Both the position numbers and the translations under genes were made by a program. A stretch of DNA of 64,000 nucleotides, taken from the NCBI RefSeq assembly GCF_017894385.1, contig NZ_CP059560.1, positions 3,100,001-3,164,000 of the forward strand. The letters run 5' to 3'. This document shows, piece after piece, positions 35,612 through 43,762 of the stretch. The number at the start of each line of letters is the position of its first letter. Position 1 is the first letter of the stretch. The DNA comes from Aromatoleum petrolei (GTDB lineage: Bacteria > Pseudomonadota > Gammaproteobacteria > Burkholderiales > Rhodocyclaceae). A model generated the notes under the pieces. It saw nothing but the letters and a program-made list of their open reading frames with translations. It searched no databases and was not told where the DNA came from.

Positions 35612-36595
35612 TCAGCCGCTCGGCAGGGTCAGGATGCTCGACTTGCGGAACTCGTCGCTGGGGAACACCCGTCCGCTCAGCATGGTGTTGAAGATGTGGT
35701 CGAAGACCACGCCCGGTTCGCCCTTCTTGTCGCCGGAGCGGAAGTAGGAATGGCCCTTGGGCGGGTCGTAGCGGGTGTTCACGTCGTCGCAGTCGATCGC
35801 GAAAACGTTCTTCGGCGTGCGGTCCATGTCTTCCGGGCCGGTGTGGCCGAGGCGGCGCGAGGCTTCGGCGTTGCGCAGGTTGGAGACCTTGCTCGCGCGC
35901 AGCGCGAGGTCGTCGGAGGCGTAATACACGACGACGTTGCGCGAGGCGTGGCAGATCAGTTCGCCCGGTTCGCCACGGTGCAGCGATTCATTGACGATGT
36001 CGGCGGCGACCAGGAAAGTGTTGCGGAACAGCAGCGGCAGGCCCTGCGGCTGGTCGTAGCGGCGCCAGTTGGCGAGGGTCTGGCGCAGCACGCGGTTGCC
36101 CATCGAGTGCGCCAGGACGTTGATGCGCTTGAGGCAGGGGTCGTCCTCGGGGTTGTATTCGGTGGAGGCGCGCCATTCCATGAATTTCTGGAACATGCGC
36201 GCGAGCGCGAAGGCGCTCTGGTCGGCGGCCTTCTGGTCGTCCCAGTAGTCCTTGACAATGCCCAGGTCGTTGTCGCACGGCCAGATCACCGGCACGACCA
36301 GCACCTCGCCGGCCTTCTTCTTGTTGCACAGGCTCTGGAATTCCTCGACGTTCTTGAACACCGCCTCGGGGAGGTTCGAGAAGCCGTGGATGTAGAGCAG
36401 CACCTGGCGGTACTTCGACTCCTTGATCGCGCTGAGCAGGGCCTTGCTGCCGATCTCCTCGTAGCTGTCCTTCTTCTTGCGCCGGCAGCAGTAGAAGGCG
36501 CGGCTGGAGGCATTGTTGCCGAGGTCGAAGACGAAATTCGGGTTCAGCTCGGGTTCGGTGTTGTGGGTCGGCATTCTGCTGGTGATGAACAGCAT
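35612..36595 (-). CDS. DUF900-type alpha/beta hydrolase
   Basis: A 327-residue protein resembling the DUF900 alpha/beta-hydrolase group. The nucleophile elbow is LAHSMGNRVL near residue 170, after the strand QVLLYIHGFSN. Asp and His candidates lie in YYASDDLAL and VFDHIFN. The start at 36595 is chosen because GGAGGAC lies seven bases upstream; another ATG nine codons earlier is less likely. No signal peptide is seen, so it is probably cytoplasmic. It is convergent with the REC-EAL gene, three bases apart. Substrate unknown; lipase or esterase activity is plausible. Confidence 0.8.
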   Translation of the reverse strand: MLFITSRMPTHNTEPELNPNFVFDLGNNASSRAFYCCRRKKKDSYEEIGSKALLSAIKESKYRQVLLYIHGFSNLPEAVFKNVEEFQSLCNKKKAGEVLVVPVIWPCDNDLGIVKDYWDDQKAADQSAFALARMFQKFMEWRASTEYNPEDDPCLKRINVLAHSMGNRVLRQTLANWRRYDQPQGLPLLFRNTFLVAADIVNESLHRGEPGELICHASRNVVVYYASDDLALRASKVSNLRNAEASRRLGHTGPEDMDRTPKNVFAIDCDDVNTRYDPPKGHSYFRSGDKKGEPGVVFDHIFNTMLSGRVFPSDEFRKSSILTLPSG

Positions 36596-36714
36596 GGCAT
36601 GTCCTCCGCGTCGGGGTGGCATGCCGGTTCAGGCATTCTGCGGAGCCTCGCCCGGCATGCATTGATGGTAGGCGAGGATCATGCGAAAGCAAGGCGGCGC
36701 GGGCCGCCCGCCGA

Positions 36715-37872
36715 TCAGCGTGCTGAGGACGGCAGGACTTCGCGGCTGACCATCACCTCGGTCGCGACGAGGTAGTAGACGACGCCCTTCGCGTCGATGG
36801 TGCGGATCAGGATCGGCAGGCCGAAGTGCTCGGTTGCGAGCCATACGTCCGTCATCTCGCGTGCGCTGCCGTAGCGTGCACGGACGTGGCGTGCACGCCA
36901 GCCCTGGCCGAAGGGCAGGTGCACGGTCTCATCGCCGATCGTTTCCAGCTGGAAGTTGCGCAGCGCGCCGCCCGCGGTCACGGGCAGCGAGCCGCCGGCC
37001 GTGGCGCCGGGGTAGCCGAGTTGGTAGAGCAGCGACAGGATGTCCTGCGCGTTGTCGGGCAGGGTGTCCGTGGCGCCGGCGCTGCGGAATTCGCTGGCCT
37101 TGCGGTCGAGTTCGGCAAGGACTTCGCCGGGGCGCCCGTCCTCGCGTTCGGTGAAGCGTTCGGGGCGCAGGCCCGCCGCGGTGATCCGGCCCGTGCTTTC
37201 GCGCAGCTTGCGTCCCGGGCGGAACAACGGGATCGTCGCCACGGCGGTCGGTTCCACGAGTTCGGAGATGCGGTAGCTGTCGTCGTCGGCAATTTCCCAC
37301 TGGTGCGTCGCCTTGCCCATGGGAAGCTGCTTCTCGCCCATCAGCGCCAGGTAGGCGATGCGACCGGCACGCGGCAAGGCCTGTCCGCCGCTGCCGGCGA
37401 CCGCTATGGTTTCGGCCGGAAGCGCCAGCTCCTCGGCAGCGGGCGAGGCGCTGGGCTGTTCCGCGGTGTCCGCCGCGGCTTCGGGGACCGCTTCGACCAG
37501 CGCCTCGGGGGGCGGCTCAGGCTCGGGAGCGGGTGGCGGTTCGGCCGCGGGGGCGGGTTCCGGCGCAGGCGGCGCCACGGGGGCGGGCTGGTCGATGGGC
37601 AGGTCGGCGATGCTCGCCTGCGCCGTCTTCGGTTCCCCGGGGGGGCGCGGCTTCTTTCTCACCGGCGGCGGCGCGGGGGGCGGCGATTCGCTCACCGCGA
37701 TCTGCGGTGCGCTGCGCACCAGCGTCACGTCGAGGCGTTGCAGCTCGGGCAGGGGCTGCAGATCGACCTGCGGGCCGATCAGCACGGCGAGATGCAGCGC
37801 GAGGGACAGCGCGATGCCCAGCAGCAGGGGGCGCGACAGCAGGGGAGAAGGGGCAGGCGTCGGTGGGGTCAT
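36715..37872 (-). CDS. TonB-like N-terminus with DUF3108 domain
   Basis: A 385-residue protein. One membrane helix (about 15-35, LLLGIALSLALHLAVLI) is followed by a Pro/Ala/Glu-rich stretch (about 62-150) like the periplasm-spanning linker of TonB. The C-terminal ~220 residues match the DUF3108 type (GKATHQWEIADDDSYRISEL, RYGSAREMTDVWLATE), a periplasmic beta domain of unknown function common in betaproteobacteria. No exbB or exbD is nearby, and the end lacks a TonB C-terminal fold, so TonB function is unlikely. Role in the envelope inferred. Confidence 0.75.
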   Translation of the reverse strand: MTPPTPAPSPLLSRPLLLGIALSLALHLAVLIGPQVDLQPLPELQRLDVTLVRSAPQIAVSESPPPAPPPVRKKPRPPGEPKTAQASIADLPIDQPAPVAPPAPEPAPAAEPPPAPEPEPPPEALVEAVPEAAADTAEQPSASPAAEELALPAETIAVAGSGGQALPRAGRIAYLALMGEKQLPMGKATHQWEIADDDSYRISELVEPTAVATIPLFRPGRKLRESTGRITAAGLRPERFTEREDGRPGEVLAELDRKASEFRSAGATDTLPDNAQDILSLLYQLGYPGATAGGSLPVTAGGALRNFQLETIGDETVHLPFGQGWRARHVRARYGSAREMTDVWLATEHFGLPILIRTIDAKGVVYYLVATEVMVSREVLPSSAR

Positions 37873-37989
37873 TGATCGCTGCCCGGTACGGCCGCGAGTC
37901 GGATGACGAGCGCATTGAAACGGCGGGCGGCCGCAATTCTAGCGCGACTTCGCTCGGGCTTGGCCACGACCTCGCGGGACGTTGTGTGA

Positions 37990-38949
37990 CTACCCGGGCG
38001 TGGCAGCAGATTTCGTCGGCGCAAGCGTGCCGAAGCATTGCTCGATGCGCTGCTGCAGCCGGTGGCGGTAGAAGTCCACGAACTGCCGCGCGTGCGCGGG
38101 CTGGTGCCGGCCCGGCGCATAGACGGCGTACAGGCCGCCGCCGGGCGGCGTCCAGTCGGGCAGCACCCGTACGAGGCGGCCGCTGTCGATCGCCGGCCGG
38201 GCGCTGAACTGGTCGAGCGCCGAGATCCCCGCGCCGCCTTCGAGCAGGGCGCGCAGCGCGGCGGCCGAGTCGGCGCGCAGGTGGCCGCGGGTGCGCACGC
38301 TGCAGCTTTCCCCGTCGACATGCGTGAAGCTCCAGGTCAGCGGCGTCGGCAGCAGGCTCAGCGCGATCCATTCGTGCCGCGCAAGCTCTTCGGGATGGAG
38401 CGGCTGTCCGGCGCGCGCCAGGTAGTCGGGCGAGGCGACGATGTACTGGGCGAAATCCGAGAGCTTGAGCGCGCGCATCGACGAGTCGCGCAGCCAGCCC
38501 ATGCGGAAGCTCACGTCGAGGCCTTCCTCGACGAGATCGACGACCTGGTCGCTGGTGCGCAGTTCGATGTGCAGTCGCGGATGTCGGGCGGCGAACTCGG
38601 CGACGACCCGGCCGAGCGCCTGCACGGCGTGATCGACGGTGCAGCCGATGCGCAGCGTGCCGTTCAGCTCCGCCGACGGGCTGCCGAGTTGCGCGAGGGC
38701 GTCCTCGATGCCGCGCAGTCGCGGCACGCATTCGGCGTACAGGGTGTGGCCGGCCTCGGTGAGCGCGACGCGGCGCGTGGTGCGGCTGAGCAGGCTGATC
38801 CCGAGCTGCGTCTCGAGGCGGCCGATCTCGATGCTGACCTTGGCCTTGGCGATGCCCAGGCGATCGGCCGCGGCGGTGAAGCCGCCGGCTTCGGCGACGG
38901 CGGCGAAGATCAGCAATCCGTTGAGGTCGATGCGGTCGGCGATGCCCAT
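37990..38949 (-). CDS. LysR-family regulator
   Basis: A 319-residue LysR-type regulator of the large subgroup with LNGLLIFAAVAEAGGFTAAA at its start. The helix-turn-helix is at about 8-65 (LGIAKAKVSIEIGRLETQLG) and the effector domain follows. The start at 38949 (MGIADRIDL) is chosen as the family start; an open extension of 45 codons runs into the promoter region. It is divergent from the NAD(P)-binding oxidoreductase gene, with an inverted repeat between, and probably controls it. Such pairs often respond to electrophiles or quinones; the effector here is unknown. Confidence 0.88.
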   Translation of the reverse strand: MGIADRIDLNGLLIFAAVAEAGGFTAAADRLGIAKAKVSIEIGRLETQLGISLLSRTTRRVALTEAGHTLYAECVPRLRGIEDALAQLGSPSAELNGTLRIGCTVDHAVQALGRVVAEFAARHPRLHIELRTSDQVVDLVEEGLDVSFRMGWLRDSSMRALKLSDFAQYIVASPDYLARAGQPLHPEELARHEWIALSLLPTPLTWSFTHVDGESCSVRTRGHLRADSAAALRALLEGGAGISALDQFSARPAIDSGRLVRVLPDWTPPGGGLYAVYAPGRHQPAHARQFVDFYRHRLQQRIEQCFGTLAPTKSAATPG

Positions 38950-38975
38950 GGGAGGTCTTCTTTGTCGGTTAAATG

Positions 38976-39005
38976 AAAACAGTGAATTCTGGACTGGACT
39001 GTTTT
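38976..39005. promoter_or_regulatory. AAAACAGT/ACTGTTTT inverted repeat, candidate LysR operator
   Basis: Perfect 8-base arms at 38976-38983 and 38998-39005 with 14 bases between, in the 137-base gap between the divergent LysR and oxidoreductase genes. A third related string (TGAAAACA) follows at 39006-39013. Placement suits control of both genes. Confidence 0.55.
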
Positions 39006-39086
39006 TGAAAACAATCCGCAGTGTGAAGATGGCGCCGCTGCAGACAGCGACCCATCCATCCATATTGCTTGAATCAGGTGACATCC

Positions 39087-39725
39087 ATGAACATCGCTCT
39101 CATCGGCGCATCCGGTTACGTCGGCTCGGCCCTGCTGAAGGAAGCGCTCGCGCGCGGCCACCGCGTCACGGCCATCGTCTCCAATCCCGCGAAGCTGGTG
39201 GTGCAGGCCGGGCTCGAAACGGTGAAGGCCGACGTGCTCGACGGCGCGGCGCTCGCATCCCGGCTGCAGGGCCACGACGCCGTCGTGAGCGCCTTCAGCG
39301 GCCACGCGCAGGCGGACGTGCGTGGCTACTACGTGCAGGGCATGCGCGCGATCATCGCCGCGGCCAAGCAGGCGCGCGTGCCTCGCCTGCTGGTGGTCGG
39401 CGGGGCGGGCAGTCTCGAGGTGGCGCCGGGCGTGCAGCTCGTCGATACGCCCGAGTTCCCGGCGCAGTGGAAGGGCACGGCCGAAGGCGCGCGCGATGCG
39501 CTGCAGCTGCTGCGCGCCGAGCCGGAGCTCGAGTGGACGATGCTGAGCCCCGCGGCCCATCTGGAGCCGGGCGAGCGCACGGGCCGCTTCCGCCTGGGCT
39601 CCGACCAGCTGCTCGTCGACGCGCAGGGGGCGAGCCGCATCTCGCTCGCGGACTACGCGGTGGTGATGATCGACGAGCTGGAACGCCCCGCGCACGCGCG
39701 GCGGCGCTTCACGGTCGCTTACTGA
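39087..39725 (+). CDS. NAD(P)-binding oxidoreductase (NmrA/SDR-like)
   Basis: A 212-residue atypical short-chain dehydrogenase with an N-terminal Rossmann motif IALIGASGYVGSALLKEAL (GxxGxxG). Other family strings are KADVLDGAALASRLQGHDAV, VVGGAGSLEVAPG and WTMLSPAAHLEPG. The usual YxxxK catalytic pair is not evident, as in the NmrA-like group, so it may be a reductase or a redox sensor. The start at 39087 follows AGGTGAC. Its 3' end overlaps the convergent TIR-ankyrin gene by seven bases. Regulated, by position, by the divergent LysR. Confidence 0.85.
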   Translation: MNIALIGASGYVGSALLKEALARGHRVTAIVSNPAKLVVQAGLETVKADVLDGAALASRLQGHDAVVSAFSGHAQADVRGYYVQGMRAIIAAAKQARVPRLLVVGGAGSLEVAPGVQLVDTPEFPAQWKGTAEGARDALQLLRAEPELEWTMLSPAAHLEPGERTGRFRLGSDQLLVDAQGASRISLADYAVVMIDELERPAHARRRFTVAY

Positions 39726-41542
39726 TCGCCCGCGGCACGCACGGGCGGGGCGCCCAGGGTGCGCAACACGCGGTTGTAGCCGCCTTTTGCGGCCAGGCTG
39801 GCAGCGCTTTCGCCGTCCTCGTTGAGGGCGCGTGCATCGACGCCCCGCGCGAGCAGCGCGCGCACGTAGTCGTCATTGCCGACCTGCGCGGCGACCATCA
39901 GCGCGGTCCAGCCGTTCCTCGTCGTCGCATTGACGTCGGCGCCGCGCTCCAGCAGCAGGGGCAGCACGTCGTTCCGGCTGCCGGCGGCGCGAATCAATGG
40001 CGTCGAGCCGGACTCGCTGCGTGCGTCGAGTGCCGCGCCGGCGTCGAGCAGCCGCCGCGCGATCGCAGCCTGCGTGCTGCCGTGGCCGCCCGCCGCCGCC
40101 ATCAGCGCGGTTTCGCCGCGTCCGTTGCGTGCGCCGAGGGTGGCGCCCTTGGCGAGCAGGGCATCGACGAGCGCCGCGTGGCCGCCCGCGGCGGCAAGCA
40201 TCAGCGCCGTCTGGCCCTCGATGCCGCTGCGGTCGCCGCTTGCGGCATTCACATCAGCGCCCCGCTCGATCAGGTACAGGGCCAGCTCGGGTGCGGGCTT
40301 GTGCAGCGCGAGCAGCAGCGGCGTGGGCTGCCAGTCCGACATCGAGCGCGTGCGAGCTTCGAGTTGCGCCCCCTTGTCGAGCAGGAGCTGCACGAGTTCG
40401 AGCTGGCGCTCGAGACCCTCGCCCTCCTGGCGGCTCGCATACACCGTTCGGTGCAGCGGCAGCCAGCCGTCCGCCTTGTCGGGATTGGGGTTGGCGCCGC
40501 GCGCGAGCAGTTCGCGCACGGCGTCGAGTTGCAGCGCGCCTGCCGCAAGGCCCAGTGCGGTGTCGCGGCCGTCTTCGCTGAAATCGACCTCGGCGCCCAG
40601 GTCGAGCAGGCGCTTCATCACCGCCAAATCGGTGTCGGCCGCGGCCACCATCGCGCGGTTGATCGCCGTGTGCGAGGGCTTTTGCGCGAGCAGCAGCTCC
40701 AGCACCTCGGCGCGGCCGGCACCGGCGGCCCACGGCAGGGCGCGATCCACGTCCGCGCCGGCCTTCACCAGCTGCTGCGCGAGCGCGAGGTGGCCCTCGC
40801 CGGCGGCTCGCATCAGCGCGGTGACGTCGCCCGCATCGACGCTGTCGACCGGCATGCCGGCGCGCAGGTACAGGGCGACCGCGTCGGCGTCGTTCTTCCC
40901 GGCGAGTTCGACGAAGGTGGCGGGATCCCACGCGAGGCCCATCTGGCTGATGCGCACGCGCACCTTGTCGGGGGTGTCGACGACCAGCGAATAGGCCCAC
41001 AGGCCGAAGAGCGCTGCCGCGACGAGCGCGACGGCCGCCTGCAGCGGCCGCTGGCGCAGCAGGCGAGAGAGGGTGTGGCGCCAGCCCGGCGCGAGAATGC
41101 GGATGAGCTCGGTGAGGTCGCGGTCGAAGCTGGTGTTGCGGATCTCGAAGGCGTTGCGCTGTGCGAGCGGCGCCAGCCCGCCGGGCAGGTCCTGCGCACG
41201 CGGCATCTCGGCGTCCTCCAGCAGCACCGGAATCACGCGCAGGCCGCGCTTGAGTGCGCTGACGATCTCGGTGCGGACGAAATCCTTGTCGTCGGCGAGG
41301 CGCCAGTGCCCCGCGTCGTCGGTCGCGGTGAGCCACTGCTTGCCGATCAGCACCAGCAGCACGTCGGATTGCTCGATCCTGTGGCGGATCGCCTCGACGA
41401 AATCCTCGCCGGCGGGGATCGCCTCGACGTCACGGAACACGCGCTCGCGGCCGAAGTGTTCGACGAGACGGTCGAAGATGCGGCCGGCGTCGCCGCTGCA
41501 GTCGTCGCGCCGGTAGCTGATGAAGATCGCAGGATTCGCCAT
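39719..41542 (-). CDS. TIR domain - transmembrane - ankyrin repeat protein
   Basis: A 607-residue protein starting at 41542 (MANPAIFISYRRDD). Residues 1-150 are a TIR domain: IFISYRR, VFRDVEAIPAGEDF, DVLLVLIGKQWL, and FVRTEIVSALKRG, where Glu92 sits where the catalytic Glu of NAD+-cleaving TIR domains such as SARM1 lies. One membrane helix follows (about 167-188). From about 215 to 600 there are around ten ankyrin repeats (DVTALMRAAGEGHLALAQQL, GQTALMLAAAGGHAALVDAL, GWTALMVAAQVGNDDYVRAL). Without a signal peptide, the TIR end is probably cytoplasmic and the repeats periplasmic, as expected for one span. NADase activity and any defence or stress role are inferred. It stands alone. Confidence 0.85.
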   Translation of the reverse strand: MANPAIFISYRRDDCSGDAGRIFDRLVEHFGRERVFRDVEAIPAGEDFVEAIRHRIEQSDVLLVLIGKQWLTATDDAGHWRLADDKDFVRTEIVSALKRGLRVIPVLLEDAEMPRAQDLPGGLAPLAQRNAFEIRNTSFDRDLTELIRILAPGWRHTLSRLLRQRPLQAAVALVAAALFGLWAYSLVVDTPDKVRVRISQMGLAWDPATFVELAGKNDADAVALYLRAGMPVDSVDAGDVTALMRAAGEGHLALAQQLVKAGADVDRALPWAAGAGRAEVLELLLAQKPSHTAINRAMVAAADTDLAVMKRLLDLGAEVDFSEDGRDTALGLAAGALQLDAVRELLARGANPNPDKADGWLPLHRTVYASRQEGEGLERQLELVQLLLDKGAQLEARTRSMSDWQPTPLLLALHKPAPELALYLIERGADVNAASGDRSGIEGQTALMLAAAGGHAALVDALLAKGATLGARNGRGETALMAAAGGHGSTQAAIARRLLDAGAALDARSESGSTPLIRAAGSRNDVLPLLLERGADVNATTRNGWTALMVAAQVGNDDYVRALLARGVDARALNEDGESAASLAAKGGYNRVLRTLGAPPVRAAGDQ

Positions 41543-41613
41543 CGCTTCGCCCCCGTCTGCTCCGGTCGGGGTGGCGGCCCGATGCGACCGGGATGTGCCC
41601 GACAGTATGCAGC

Positions 41614-41880
41614 CTAGCCGCCGCTGAGTGCGCCGACAACGACGAGTTCGTCGCCGTCGGCGAGCGCGCACGACAGCGCGAGGGCGGGCTCGCGGTTGAT
41701 GAAGAAGCGCACGTGCGGACGGATCGCGCCGTGTTCGTCGACGACGCGAAAGCGCAGGCCGGGATGGCGGCGGTCGAGCTCGTCGAGCACCTTGCCCAGC
41801 GTCGTCCCGTTTGCGACGAGCTGCGACTGGCCACCGGTGTAGCTGTAGAGCTGACCGGGGACGACGACGCGGACGGTCAC
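41614..41880 (-). CDS. MoaD/ThiS-like ubiquitin-fold protein
   Basis: An 88-residue small protein of the MoaD/ThiS superfamily. It starts MTVRVVVPGQLYSYTGGQ, ends in the activated-type tail GALSGG with terminal Gly-Gly, and has LADGDELVVVGAL before it. Family members carry sulfur as a C-terminal thiocarboxylate. No moaE, thiG or E1-like partner gene is adjacent; instead it lies 79 bases downstream of a BNR-repeat protein gene in the same direction, a pairing I have the impression recurs in proteobacteria. It may serve a pathway other than molybdopterin or thiamine synthesis. Confidence 0.8.
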   Translation of the reverse strand: MTVRVVVPGQLYSYTGGQSQLVANGTTLGKVLDELDRRHPGLRFRVVDEHGAIRPHVRFFINREPALALSCALADGDELVVVGALSGG

Positions 41881-41959
41881 TGTACGACCCTCCTGTCGCT
41901 GCGCTCCATCCTTCCCAAGGGAGGAAGCGCGCCCCCTTCGGGCGGCCGTGCGGGGGCGC

Positions 41960-43081
41960 TCATGGCGCAGGCGTGGCGAACTCGACGGAGAAGATCTCCG
42001 GCAGGTGCTCGGCGAGGGGGAGCCAGGTGTCGCCCTCGTCGTGGCTGCCCCACAGCTCGCCGCTGGTGGTGCCGAAATACAGGCCGAGCGGGTGGCCGGT
42101 GTCGGCGCAGAAGGCCTGGCGCTTCACCGTCCACCATGCGTGGCCGCGCGGCAGGCCGTTGTCCTGGCGCTCCCAGCTCTCGCCGCCGTCGCGGCTGCGA
42201 TACACGGCGGGCTTGCCGCCGGGCGAGGTGCGCGGCCAGTTCTCGTTGCCGTCCATCGGGAACACCCACAGGGTGTCGGGGTCGCGCGGGTGCAGCACGA
42301 TGGGGAAGCCGATGTCGCCGACCTCCGCCGGCATCGCGCGGCCGACGCGCTGCCAGCGGTCGCCGGGACGGTCGAGCCGGTAGATGCCGCAGTGGTTCTG
42401 CTGGTACAGGCGGTCGGGCTTGAGCGGGTGCAGCGCGACGCGGTGCGGGTCGTGGCCCACGTCGGCATCGGGATCGGGCAGGAAGTCGGCGGCGATGCCG
42501 CGGTTGAGTGCCCGCCAGTGCACGCCGGCGTCGGCGGTCTCGAAAGTGCCGCCGGAGGACAGCGACACGTACATGTGGCGCGCGTCGCGCGGGTCGATGC
42601 AGATCGAGTGGAGTGGCGGGCCGCCGGGAATCGGGCCGATGACCTCGCGCAGGTTGGGCAGGAGCTCGTGATTGAAGCCTGGCACTTCCTGCCAGGTCTC
42701 GCCGCCGTCCCCCGAGCGGAACAGCCCCGGCGGCACCGTGCCGGCGTACCACACGCCCGGCTCGGAGGCGTGGCCCGGGGCGAGCCAGAAGACGACGTCC
42801 ACGCTCGCCGCCTTGGGGTCGGCGGACGGGGCGAAGGCGGGAGGTTTGGCGGCCTCCTGCCAGTGTTCGCCGAGGTCGGTCGAACGGAACACCGTCGGGC
42901 CGAGATGCCCGGGGCGGGTGCCCAGCAGCAGCGTCCTGTGGTCGCGCGGGTCGAGCACCATGTGGTGCACCGCCGAGCCGAGGAAATGCGGGCCGGTGAG
43001 GCGCCACTCGCGCCGCCCGGCGTCGCTGTGCAGGAGGAACGCACCCTTGCGCGTTCCGATCAGCAATACGATCTGGTCCAT
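41960..43081 (-). CDS. BNR/sortilin-like beta-propeller protein
   Basis: A 373-residue protein made of repeated BNR (Asp-box) motifs of the sialidase/sortilin type: FRSTDLGEHWQ, FRSGDGGETWQ, FETADAGVHWR, YRSRDGGESWE and WGSHDEGDTWL. These fold into a beta-propeller. It has no signal peptide (MDQIVLLIGTRKGAFLLHSD) and no sialidase catalytic set, so enzymatic activity is doubtful; the fold often serves binding or assembly. The MoaD-like gene follows 79 bases downstream and is probably co-transcribed. Function unknown. Confidence 0.8.
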   Translation of the reverse strand: MDQIVLLIGTRKGAFLLHSDAGRREWRLTGPHFLGSAVHHMVLDPRDHRTLLLGTRPGHLGPTVFRSTDLGEHWQEAAKPPAFAPSADPKAASVDVVFWLAPGHASEPGVWYAGTVPPGLFRSGDGGETWQEVPGFNHELLPNLREVIGPIPGGPPLHSICIDPRDARHMYVSLSSGGTFETADAGVHWRALNRGIAADFLPDPDADVGHDPHRVALHPLKPDRLYQQNHCGIYRLDRPGDRWQRVGRAMPAEVGDIGFPIVLHPRDPDTLWVFPMDGNENWPRTSPGGKPAVYRSRDGGESWERQDNGLPRGHAWWTVKRQAFCADTGHPLGLYFGTTSGELWGSHDEGDTWLPLAEHLPEIFSVEFATPAP

Positions 43082-43190
43082 GCGCTCGCCCTCCTCAGAT
43101 TTTTCAGGATAGTCGCTATGGAGGGCGAAACAAGCATTCCGGCGTCAGCCGGTTCCAGCTTGCCGGCACTGTGCGGGTGCGCCACCAAGG

Positions 43191-43213
43191 AAAAGCCGGC
43201 CCTGGGGCCGGCT
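43191..43213 (-). terminator. Terminator of the PsiF-repeat gene
   Basis: On the minus strand AGCCGGCC pairs with GGCCGGCT across a short loop, followed by TTTT. It lies 27 bases after the stop. Confidence 0.75.
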
Positions 43214-43239
43214 GTCGCCGGGGGCGGGGGCGTGCCTCC

Positions 43240-43524
43240 TTACTTGGCGGCCTTCATGTCGGCCTGGCACTTCTTCATGAAGGAGTTCTTCGCCGCGCCG
43301 GCGAGCGGCTTGCCGTTCTTGTCGAGGGCCTTCGCCGAACATTCGGCATTCACGGCATCGGCGTGGCATTTTTTCATGAAGGACGACTTGGCGGCGCCGA
43401 CGAGCGGTTTGCCGTTCTTGTCGACGGCCTTCGATTCGCACATCGAATCGGCGGCAGGAGCCTGCGCGAAGGCTGTACCGGCGACGAACAGGCTGGCGAG
43501 AACGGCGGTGATCAAGCGGGACAT
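43240..43524 (-). CDS. psiF: Secreted PsiF-repeat protein
   Basis: A 94-residue secreted protein. The start at 43524 has AAGGAG upstream and begins a clear signal peptide cut near AFA-QA (residues 19-22). The mature part consists of two near-identical PsiF repeats, ESKAVDKNGKPLVGAAKSSF and SAKALDKNGKPLAGAAKNSF, each followed by MKKC. Each repeat has two Cys, suggesting two disulfides. PsiF was named as phosphate-starvation-inducible in E. coli; its function is unknown. It is a single gene with its own terminator. Confidence 0.88.
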   Translation of the reverse strand: MSRLITAVLASLFVAGTAFAQAPAADSMCESKAVDKNGKPLVGAAKSSFMKKCHADAVNAECSAKALDKNGKPLAGAAKNSFMKKCQADMKAAK

Positions 43525-43712
43525 GCGGGTATCTCCTTGTGATCCGGGTGTTCCGCGCGGCACGTCATGTGTCCTGCCGCCGAGGTGGTCCGGAGGGGTT
43601 TGTCGAGAACTGCGGTCATGCACCTGCGTGCAGGAATATAACGCGCGATTACCCGATGCGGGTGACATTGATCGCCCATGCGCTGTGTGCGGGGGGATGC
43701 GCCAGCGCAAAA

Positions 43713-43737
43713 GGAAAAGGGCGCCGCGGCGCCCTTT
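43713..43737 (-). terminator. Terminator of the ferredoxin-NADP reductase gene
   Basis: AAAGGGCGCC (43716-43725) pairs with GGCGCCCTTT (43728-43737). On the minus strand it is followed by TTCCTTTT and lies 26 bases after the fpr stop. Confidence 0.8.
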
Positions 43738-43762
43738 CGACGGTGTTGCAGGTGTCGAAGCC

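Noticed and set aside
36715..37872. A TonB energy-transducing protein.
   Set aside because: It has a helix and Pro-rich linker like TonB, but the C-terminus is DUF3108-like and exbB/exbD are absent.
39719..41542. A complete anti-phage island around the TIR protein.
   Set aside because: Neighbours are ordinary metabolic and regulatory genes; no integrase, restriction, CRISPR or other defence gene is nearby.
38639..41617. A very long open frame on the plus strand opposite the TIR-ankyrin gene.
   Set aside because: It is antisense to a gene with clear domain repeats; its peptide is Arg/His/Ala-rich with no motif, an effect of high GC codon bias.
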